Assembly (NCBI GenBank): GCA_037179385.1
Contig: CM074187.1
Location: 9,487,450-9,551,449 of the forward strand
Direction: 5' to 3'
DNA from: Holothuria scabra
Taxonomy: Eukaryota; Echinodermata; Holothuroidea; Aspidochirotida; Holothuriidae
Length of the DNA: 64,000 nt
Shown: positions 39,501 to 51,500 of the stretch, piece after piece
Numbering within the stretch: the stretch's first letter is position 1
How the letters are laid out: every line of letters begins with the position of its first letter
The notes under the pieces: model-generated
What the model saw: only the letters and a program-made list of their open reading frames with translations
What the model was told of the DNA's origin: nothing
The model's database searches: none
Translations under genes and position numbers: made by a program

Positions 39501-42500
39501 CAAATTCACAGTAAATGCTTTCTTCTACATAGACCTATTTCCAAATAGCAATTACAAAGGATTGTGGGATAGAGTTTTGGTGTTTGTCATTTTTGTCAAT
39601 GGCATTTTACTGTGGTGAAAAATGACGTACACCCAAAACTCTATCCCACAATTCATTGTAATTGCTATTTGGAAATAGGTCTATGTTCAGTAGCATTGTA
39701 TTTGACCACTGAGGCCAATGAATTGATCAAAAAGAGATAATACTTTCAAAGGTTCAAAACCTGGTCACCTTTAACCTACTCAGAGCAAAGTCAGCAAGTT
39801 AACTGATTTACCCAAAGGTGTTCAGTGTTGCCAGCAACCAACTTCATCAGCAGGGCAACCGATTTCAATGGCAATCTTATGCTAATTGGGAGGGAAGCCA
39901 GAGTACGAGGAAAAAAATCATGTACATCACACTGGATTTGAACCCATGAACATGTGAATCACACTGGTAACCAGTAGCTGGAATAGACCACTCTACCACT
40001 AGAGAAAACCCTCTCATATGAATACAACATTTAATAAAGATGTAATGTTATAACAATAAACACTTCACTTGTTCAATAACTGCAATTTAAATACCCAGAC
40101 AACTTTGTATAAAATGACTTCTGATAGGCAGATTGCCCACATTTTCCATCCTGAGCAAATAATTTTATCTCATAATGTTCAAGCACCAAATCCTCTCTTC
40201 CTTTACATTGTGTCTATGCCCTCTTGAAAATTGATTTCCTTCACAATATTCATATCATAGAATAGGGTAAGGACTAAGACATATTATAGGGTTTGGGAAA
40301 GAGTATTGAGATAACACTATCCTACAAGATATCAGGAGAGGATTGCATGGCACTCAGTTTTAAGCACAGAGGCTTTTCATATGATGTAAAAATACTCCGT
40401 GACGGCCATAACGGAGTTCATGTAACTACTTCGTAGACCACACTCTACAGGCTTGCTTAATGAATGTGTACACACCATGTATACTACAGTGCACACTGTG
40501 CGTTCAGCTTAAAAACATGGGTACTCGGTATGAGTGTCCTCTGGCATGGTGACAGATTTATGACGCAATAAAAAACCCTCTATGGTAAAAACTGAAAATT
40601 AATCATTTGTGCAAGCCTGTATGACATATAACAGGACTTATTGTGACAAATTCATGGTATATGTATAATGGTTTTCTAGTTGAAATATCCTCACAAACCA
40701 CTGTAAAATAATTTAATGATGTTTTGTAGAAAACAAGTAAACATAAATTGTTGTATAAAGTGTACCTCAAGTCACAAAATTCAAAAATATATATTTAACA
40801 GTAAGAAAAATGATTGCTAATGGCTGAACTCCCATCTTCATGGAAAATTCTTGAGCTGACATATAAAATGTTGAAAGTTATTCACTTAAAAAAATCAGTC
40901 CATTGCACAACAATTTTGACCTTTTTGCTGTGCGACTCACATTGCTTCTTTGTTTCCCTTTAAAATTAAAAATGTTTTTATGACTTTGAACACTTTCTGT
41001 TTTCTTGCATAACATGTTGCCCAGAGATGTCTCAATTAATTACATCACCCCGTAAGAGTAACAGTGCTATCATACCATGGTACAAGGTGCAGTAACTTTA
41101 AGAAAAACAAAGAAATACAAAGATTGTAATTTGAGTAGTACAACAATGACATCACAAATTATTCTGAAATGTACAATTTTAATGTGGCTGAATAAACTTC
41201 AACATTTTATATCTCGGCTCAAGAAGGTCCTACACCAATTGGAATTAGACTGTTAGAATTAATTTTTCATGCTTTTCAATATATATTTTTCAATTTTGTG
41301 ACTTGAGGTACATTTTAAGTGTAACAAAACAGTAATTCTTTAATATGGATATAAAGCTTATAAAAGTAACATGTTTATCAAACATGGATCAGTTAGTTAG
41401 ATGAAGTGTCACCCCTTAGTTTCTAAAAGATTGGTCCCCCTGTGGACTGGGGGTTGTGGAATATGCCCCCCCGTATTCCATGCCTGTCGTAAGAGGCAAT
41501 TAAACAGGAGGACTTGAACAGTATTTAAACAGTATGACACTATGTTACACATTTGTGTTGGCGTGTCATTAAACCTTATCTATCTAACTAACTAACAAAT
41601 TCTTAAAGATTGGTTTAAGTCGGAATGGTCACAGTTTTTTCCAGTTGTGGTTCACTGGCTTATTTTCCCTACTCCATTGCTTATGCTCAACACCAAGCAC
41701 AATGGCAGGAGGTTCCATTTTTAAAGTTTCCTGGATGATCCAGCCAACATTAACATGTGATAGTACTGTTACCTATTACCAAGTCTACAGGTAAAAAGTC
41801 CATTTCAGACAAAATTGAATTTTTGGATTCGTTGTTTCTCACTTACCCTTAACAGTGATTTTTGAATATTTGTTTCAAATTCTTCTCCAGCTGCTTCTAA
41901 GCATTGATTGACTGCATTTGGAAGGTCATCATGTATCAGACGGATGTACTCATCTGCCTTCTGACTCTTTTTCTGTTTAAATTAAATAAATTCAGGGAAA
42001 AGGTACTTTGATTATCACTACTACCCAAAATGAAAAAAATGAGGTAAAAACAAAAATAGAAAATATATAAAAATAGGGAAAGCTACTTCACCGAGTTTGC
42101 TAACCATATTCAGTGTATGGAATGATTTCATATAAAGAGAGTCCATCATTTAGTCCTAGATAAAATAACTGCATCTGCTTCAGATTGAAAACCAAAAATT
42201 TGATGAGATTTCAAACTCAAGGTTTTTACAAAAACACAATTACATGTAGAGAGGTGACTGGGTCGACCAGCCTGTTTTCATCTCACAAAGTTGAAGAATA
42301 GGCCCACTGAAAAATCATTATATAGCAAGACTGTTTACCTTTATTTAATCAGGACAAACTTGCATGTTGGATTTGTCCAACTGATGCCGAAAAAATTAAA
42401 AATATCAAAAGATAGTGCAGTTTCCTTGGCACCTATGTAGACACCTCCCAACAACTAACACATCAATTGCTATGTGCTGCAGTGTGTTGTATGCTGAAGT

Positions 42501-45500
42501 AAAATAAAATCTGAGTGTTACCTGGAACTCTCTTGAGGCTTCATACAGTAATGCTCCACTTGCCATGGATGCAACTTTAAAGATTCCAGAAACATTAGCT
42601 GATGAAAAAAAAAAAATTAATTAAATCCATCTTTCATAAAAGTGGACATCTCTCAAACTGTCCGCATTTATTTTCTTTGATGTTCATACAACTGCTCAGA
42701 AAGAAAAATGTTCAGTGCTTTTTAAGAACCAGCTAAAACTACTTTCGAAATTCTTCCTTCCATTTGGCAAGAGTACTGAAAAAATGTAAATTGGCAAAGT
42801 GATGAATGTAATTTTTGCCCAAATCTGTTGATCTTAGCACTAAAAGTTTGAACAAATTTGTAGTATACATACAACTTTCTACACTTCCAAACAAACTATG
42901 AATGCACATGGGGTAAGTCATTGGATTGAGACAACAGTTATCTCTATGTGAAATATAAAATCTGCAGATTCATGAAATTCAGGCTTTTACAATTCATTAG
43001 TACGCCAGAAAAAAGATGGGATTTTCATGTTACCAAGCCACTGATCAAAGTCAAAAATGTTTAGAGTATTCATCTACAGCTATGGCATTTACCATCAATG
43101 CTCTAAAATGAAAACTACAGGGCAATATTTAATTCAAAATTTTTTTTGCTTAGGTCACTGTATGTCCAATGGATTTAAAACCATGTCAATCAAACTGCCC
43201 AATTCTTATAGATAAGTTTTGGTTATGCACTTATCAATTGCAAGTCGATCCCCCTAGACCTGGGGATGGTTGGGTCTTGACAGGGAACTTCATTTTTGAA
43301 ATTTATAAATCCTCAGGCAGAGCCCTGCCATGTCCGTGCAAGGTGGGGCATTGATGAAGGGAAAATTCCCAGCCAAGACCCACCACCTAACTGACAGCAC
43401 TATGCAAGCCACAAGTAAGTGCCCCACCCTATTTCTCCCCCCTTCCAGATTGTGTGAAATGGCAGGCACAATTCCTGGTTCTGTGGGGAAAAAATTAATG
43501 TGAAGTCCCTGGCCAAACCCCTTCTCAAAGTTTGACCATTCCAGGGTCCAGGGGGGTCAGGGCTGCAGTTGATAAGTGCATTAAATAGGGTTTTATGTCT
43601 CACCTTAAACCTTTTGGGTTGAAAGCTATGCTTTACACTCTTTTTACTAGTTGTGATATGCTGGATTGTTATCCCTTCTGCATTGCTTATGTGGATCATC
43701 ACATACAACAGCAGTAGGCTCCATTTTTTAAACCTTTGGGTCTGGACCAGCTCAGGAATCAAACCACAGACCTTCCTTCTGATAGATTACATTTCTAAAT
43801 GATGTGAAAATTATGAACCTTAATTACCTCCATCTGCTCTGGTGGTTCACTAATAACTCTTACACAAAGGAAATAATACAGTAGATTAGATAAGTAGATG
43901 TGCCATACCTGGAACTTCTTGGAGAAATTCTTGAATATCTGGTTGTAGAATTCTTAACCCATCCATCTCTGGCACCAAATGGGCTTCCTTATCCAGGTTA
44001 TATGTGAAATAGCTTGTTAAGGAATACTGAAGGTGATTCTTAGGGGTACAAATATTAATATTTAGCAAACTTTGCCACTTGGAGGGCAAAAGCAGAGGCC
44101 ACAAATTTATTTTGAAGCAACAGCCATATTTCTCAATTTTCTTCTTATTTCTCTTCAAAATATGTTTTATAAATCTTTCAGGTCTTGAATAAGTAAATAT
44201 TCAAGGTAAACAAAACAAATTGCAAGGACTTGGAGGAAAAATATTGTCACATGATTCTCAAGAGCCAATCATAAAAAAGAATAGTCTACTATACTAAGTC
44301 AAGTTGGAGTGATTGAATTTTCCCTTTATCTTTTTTTATGATATGTCCATATATAGTTTTCATACCTATTGCAGCTTGCAACTACAGCAAAGTCTAAAAA
44401 TGGTGTTAAATGGGAGACTGCTGCCTAAAAAAAATGGAAAACTAATTTTGGAAGCATCATAATTTAGATTCACTATTGCCAAGAATGTTGAAAAAAAATT
44501 GTCCAAGTTATTATGTAATAATCATCTTAGTGGCCTATTGGTTTATGTCTCGAACTTCCATCCAAAGGTTGCTGGTTTGATTCCTTTCTTTGTTCGTCAC
44601 TGTGTTGTTGGACAAAATGCATCAGGTACAAAATTAAGGCTGCTGCCCAACTGCAGAAATTTTACCCGGGAAAGCTCATTGCTTAGCAGGGGAAAAATAT
44701 TCATAAGCAATGCTTTCTATATAAAAACAAACAATTATTTAACCATTAATCTACACAAATTTTTAATTAAAAAAGGATATTTGATCCAATTTTTCTCCAT
44801 TCCAATAACTAGAAGAAGATTCTCCCAGTAAGCAACTACTGCTCTGTTACCACACCATACCAGCTGTTTGGGTCTCATTTGACTGTTGGTACTAAATTCA
44901 GTAAGTTTTCTCTGAAAAAGTTACAAGGAAACTATTTTACATTTGTCAATGTTCAGTGTTTTCATAAATGACTTATTCCAGTGAAAGAGTAAGTAAACAT
45001 GGTCAAACTAAAGACTTATAATACCATCTACAGACCATAAAACACTTAATTACACGTAGAGTGTGATTACTGTATATACACCTTATGCACTGCTCAAGTG
45101 GTCCAGTACTGCCTGATTATGCTTAGAAGCTTGGCAGATTTTGTAGCAAAATATAAATCCTCCTTAAAATCAGAGTCCAGTATTTTTGTTCTTACTGGTT
45201 CATACTGGTGTGTTGCATGAAATGCTTCATATGTGACACCACAGTAAAATAAAAGCAATAATAGGCCAACGGCCTAACATTGTTCAAATAATGACAACAC
45301 TTTTGGTCATGTGTTAGATGGACTTTAAACAACACAGAAAAATTTATATTGGTTGGACCAGTTGGACTTGCAAGAAATGACTTTTCATTTTTCTAAACAA
45401 AATGGACACATTGCTAAACAAATAAAATTGTGTAGTAGATCTTGAAAGAAAAATTAAATATACAGATTATTTTGTGATAGAGAAGCTAGAACACGGCAAT

Positions 45501-48500
45501 ATATTATTCCCTGACTTGTGACCCAGCTCCTTGCTTCTTCATTGCATTCTCTCCTAACATCATATCTCACTAATGAAATGTCAAATATGAAGAATTGTCC
45601 AACCATATACCAACTATGTTGGGATTATTTGGGAACATGCACATTTTCTATTTATGTTGCAGCCTATTCCTATTTTCTAAACTAGAGCATTGGCCTCAGT
45701 TAAGTAACTCCTGTGCTCATGGCAGAGGTGGAACCCTGGGCATCCAGGCTTGGGGGGCGCTCAGCAGGTCTGGCACCAGTGATGATACTTTGTTTGCAAT
45801 GGTCAGTAGGCACCCATCCCATTTTTGACAAAGAAACCCTAAACCAACCAGAATGCAAAAATGCACTGAGGTTTCGATGATGCATACAGAACATGTTCTT
45901 TTCAAAAAAGGTGCATTGATTGTAACACATGGTGACCCAAAGTGACCTTTGACTCCACCAGTAAGTAACTGGTTTTTCTCTTAACCAAAACACTTCTACA
46001 ATGAAAATCCAAATTTCATGCTGTGCTTTAAGATATTCCATCCTATTAACAAAGTTTTCATAGTTTGATCTCTGGTGACCACAATTGATCTTCAACCTCC
46101 ACCAAAATCGACTGAGGCCATCTTCCAACCATCACACACCCACCTTGAAATACAAAGTAGGAGTTTTCAAGGTTTGACCTTGAATAACCCCAGGTGAACT
46201 TTGACCTTTACCAATATTAATAGGGTCCACCCTCTCGTCATAATTCATTAACAAACCAAGTTTGAAAAAATCCAAGCTTCCTACAATTAGATATCATGCA
46301 AACAAGGTTTTTGGGGTTTGAGCCTCGTGTGACCCTGGATGACCTTTGTTCTCTAACAAAATCAATAGGGTTCTTCCTCACATTATGATGCCTCAACTTA
46401 CCAAGTTTGAGATTAATCAAAGTTTCCTACCTTGAGATATCATGCAAACAAGGTTTTCGGAGTTCGACCCCTGCAACCCCAGATGACCTTTGACCCCTAC
46501 CAAAATCATTAAGATTTTTCCATACATCAAAATGCATCAACATTTCAAGTTTGAAATCAATCTAAGCTTCCTTGCTTGAGATATCATGTAAACAAGGTTT
46601 TCAGGGATTGGCCCCCTGTGACCCCAAATGACCTTTAACCTCTACCAAAGTCAATAGGGTTCTTCCTTACATTATGATGCATCCACATCTCAAGGTTGAA
46701 ATCAAGCCAAGTTTCCTTCCTTTACATAACGTGTAAACAAGGTTTTCAGGGTTCAGCCCCCTTTAACCCGAAATGACCTTTGACCTGTACCAAAATCAAT
46801 AGGATTCTTCCTCATATCATAATGCATCAACACACCATGTTTGAGATTAATCCAAGTTTCCTACCTTGAGATATCCTGTAAACAAGTTTTTCCAAGTTTG
46901 ACCCCCTGCAACCCCAGATGACCTTTGACCCCTACCAAAATCAGTAGGATTTTTCCATACATCAAAATGCATCAACATTTCAAGTTTGAAATCAATCTAA
47001 GCTTCCTTGCTTGAGATATCATGTAAACAAGCTTTTCAGGGTTCAGCCCCCTTTAACCCGAAATGACCTTTGACCTGTACCAAAATCAATAGGATTCTTC
47101 CTTACATCATAATGCATCAACACACCATGTTTGAGATTAATCAAAGTTTCCTACCTTGAGATATCATGCAAACAAGGTTTTCAGAGTTTGACCCCCTGCA
47201 ACCCCAAGATGACCTTTGACCCCTACCAAAATCAGTAGGATTTTTCCATACATCAAAATGCATCAACATTTCAAGTTTGAAATCAATCTAAACTTCCTTG
47301 CTTGAGATATCATGTAAACAAGCTTTTCAGGGTTCAGCCCCCTTTAACCCGAAATGACCTTTAACCTCTACCAAAGTCAATAGGGTTCTTCCTTACATTA
47401 TGATGCATCCACATCTCAAGGTTGAAATCAAGCCAAGCTTCCTTCCTTTACATAACGTGTAAACAAGGTTTTCAGGGTTCAGCCCCCTTTAACCCGAAAT
47501 GACCTTTGACCTGTACCAAAATCAATAGGATTCTTCCTTACATCATAATGCATCAACACACCATGTTTGAGATTAATCAAAGTTTCCTACCTTGAGATAT
47601 CATGCAAACAAGGTTTTCGGAGTTTGACCCCCTGCAACCCCAAGATGACCTTTGACCCCTACCAAAATCAATGGGATATTTCCATACATCAAAGCGCATC
47701 AACATATCAAGTTTGAAATCAATCTAAGCTTCCTTGCTTGAGATATCATGTAAACAAGGTTTTCAGGGATTGGCCCCCTGTGACCCCAAATGACCTTTAA
47801 CCTCTACCAAAGTCAATAGGGTTCTTCCTTACATTATGATGCATCCACATCTCAAGGTTGAAATCAAGCCAAGCTTCCTTCCTTTACATAACGTGTAAAC
47901 AAGGTTTTCAGGGTTCAGCCCCCTTTAACCCAAAATGACCTTTGACCTGTACCAAAATCAATAGGATTCTTCCTCACATCATAATGCATCAACACACCAT
48001 GTTTGAGATTAATCCAAGTTTCCTAACTTGAGATATCCTGTAAACAAGGTTTTCCAAGTTTGACCGCCTGTGACCCCAGATGACCTTTGACACCTACCAA
48101 AATCAGTGGGATTTTTACATACATCATAATGCATCAACATATCAAGTTTGAAATTAATTCAAGTTTCCTACCTTGAGATATCATGTAAACAAGGTTTTTG
48201 GGGATTGACCCCCTGTGACCCCAAATAACCTTTGACCTCTACCCAAAATCAATAAGGTTCTTCTTCCCATCATATTGCATCATCAAATCAAGATTCAAAT
48301 CAATCCAAGCTTCCTACCTTCAGATATCGTGCAAAAAAGATTTTCGGAGTTTGACCCTCTGTGACCACAAATGACCTTTGACCTCTACCAAAATCTAAAG
48401 GGTTCTTGCTTACATCATAAAGCATCAACATCTTGAGTTTGAATTTATTCCAAGTTTCCCAACTTGAGATATGTAAAAAATGTTTTGGGGGTTTGACCCC

Positions 48501-51500
48501 CTGTGACCCCAAATGACCTTTGACCTCTACCAAATTTAGTAGGGTTCATCCACCCATCATACTGCATCAACATATTAAGTTTAAAATCAATCCAAGCTTC
48601 CTACCTTAAGATATTGTGTAAACATGGTTTTCCGGGTTGGACCCCCTGTGACCCCAAATGACCTTTGAACTTGACCAAAACCCATACCATTCTTCCTCTT
48701 GATATGGGGCATCTACGTACGAAGTTTGAAAACCTCCAGACATTTCTACCTTCAGATACTGTGCTAATGAGTGAAATGTAAAGTGTTTCAAGTCCTATGA
48801 ACATTTCTACATTGAGATACTCTGTTAATTAGTTAACTGTAAAGTGTTTCAAGTCCATTGACACCTGTGACACCAAATAACCTATAAACTCGTTGAAAAC
48901 TGATCTTGTTCTTTTTCTTGACATTGGACATCTATGTACCAAGTCTGAATACTTTCAAACATTCATACCTTCAGATACTGTGTTAATGAGTTAAATGTAA
49001 AGTGTTTCAAGTCCTATGGCATTTCTACATTGAGATACTGTGTTAATGAGTTAAATGTAAAGTATTTCGAGTCCTTTGACACCTGTGACCCCAAATAACC
49101 TTTAAACTCAACGAAAACTTATGCTATTCTTTTTCTTGATATGGGACATCTATGTACCAAATTTGAATACTTTCAAACATTCCTACCGTGCCATATTGTA
49201 TTGTAAAGTGTTTCGAGTCCCTTGACCCCTGTGACCCCAGATGACCTTTGAACTCCACCAAAAACGATAGGGTTCTTTCTCTTCATATGGGGCATCTAAG
49301 TACCAAGTCTGAAAACTGTCAGATATTCCTATCTTGAGATATCGTGTTAACGAGTTAGTTGTGTTAAATGTAAAGTGTTTTGAGTTTTTGACCCCTGTGA
49401 CCTCAAATGACCTTCAAACTCGACCAAAATAAATAGGGTTCTTCCTCTTACTACGGGGCATCTATGTGCTAAGTTTGAAAACTCAGCCACATTCCTATCT
49501 TGAGATATCGTGTTAACAAGCAAAGTGTCACAAACACACACACACATACACACACGCGCACGCACACACACATACATACATACATACACACGCACGCCAT
49601 CATGATTGCATTGGTTTCTCTTACCATCGAAACCAAAAATTCACTACTGTTAGGCATCTTAGCTACATTACTGCATCATTGCCAATTCCTGCAGGTTGAT
49701 AGAAACCCAGTTTTGTTTTCTGGGTAGTTGTTTTGGCTGTACACCATCATCTTACAGACAATGTAAGCCTTGAATTGTGAGGCACGAGAGTGCAATTGCT
49801 TGTCATCACTCATCTGTAATCACTGTAAGGAGTGTGATTTTATGGACATCTGGATGGAATTAGGAGCTTATATATTGATCTACAACATGTATAATTATTA
49901 CCACACTCCTTAATTTTCCTCAAGAGAGAGTGATTTGTAGCACACCTGTGAAATCTAAAACTCAAGGCTTGCAATATAGAAATCTTCAAGATGACCTTTT
50001 ACTGTTCATTAAGAATGGAACCACATGTGATACTATGGTAGGGATGGTTCAACACTGCTATTTCCACATGTCTATATATCTTAAACTATTGGCACCTCAA
50101 TGTCATGATTATAGACATTGTGAGTTTTGGAAGGCTCCTTTTGTCAGCAGTATATGTAGGCAGAAATTTAGTTGCAAGTAGAGGCTATCTGCTGCATACT
50201 GACCAGTGGAATGAACAAAGCTTGTCGGTGAATGGTCAATGACAGGTGGTATACTTGGCCCATGAGGATACCAGAGAGAAAATTTCGCAAAAACATCAGA
50301 GCTAATGTGATGAAAACATGCAAGATAATACCCTATCTATAATTAGTTGAAATTTTGGCACTAAAATGGATGTTCTGATTTCATGTCATTCTATCAGGAC
50401 AATGTAATATTGTTGATACTGTGGTAATTGTCCTCATGTCCTTATACTGTATATATCACAAATGTTTCAAACAAAACATTCCACCGAAAATTTTAAAATG
50501 TGAAACCTCTTTTGTCAAATGGAATTAAAAAAGATGTAACTTACCTGAAGATCTGAAGAAAATACATGAATATCTCCCTTGTCAGTAAACAAAGCGACCA
50601 GTTGATGATCAAACGAAAGAGCCAGCTCTATACATGCACCAGCACCCTCTAAGGACTGAAATAATGAGAAACAAAGCTACCCATCAAATAGAGTAAAAAC
50701 TCATCACTTGCATTGCAACATTACAATAACTTAGGTTTTATTAAAGTTACCAAGCCTACGTAACACATTTTTCTGTTCTTAACTTCATTCTCTAAGATAA
50801 TGGATGGAAGGTGACACCCTTTCTTTTGTTTTATTTTGTCAAGGGTGCTCTTCAAAAGCTTGCCAGTACAATTCATATTTCAGCCAGTTTGTCAATAGAC
50901 CTATTTCCAAATAGCAATTACAATGAATTGTGGGATAGAGTTTTGGGTGTGCATCAATTTTCACCACAGTAAAATGCCATTGACAAAAATAACAAACAAA
51001 TGCTATCCCACAATCCTTTGCAATGGCTATTTGGAAATAGGTCTACAGGAAAATTGAATGAACAACTGTGAAGTTACTTTGTTAGATGGTTTTTTACAGC
51101 CCAGTTTCTAACCAACTGGTTAAGTCAAGTCAGCCACAGCTATTTCTTCCAGTAGTGGCTCACTGGCACCGATGTCAAGAAATCTCATAAGGGTTTTAGA
51201 ATATGCCCAAGATTCAGCTCTATACAAGCAAGCACCAACACCCTCCAAAGACTGAAATAATGAGGAATATGGTACACTCATCGAATGGTTGTGTGATCAA
51301 ATATCAGCATATTAGCACATGGAGGGCACAGATTACAAATCTTTGTGAGGTGTATACATTCATTAGTAACACCATGGCTCCTCATGGTCATCTTTTACTA
51401 ACTGAGAATCTCTAAAAGCTTTGACCAAATTTAGTCTGGTGGCAGAGCATCTTGTCTCACAAGTGAGAGACCTGGGTTTGATTTCCAGGTCAATTCATAA

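Noticed and set aside
45700..49657. Several short minus-strand frames in the satellite array
   Set aside because: They follow the 145-bp repeat and change frame from unit to unit, so they are not genes.
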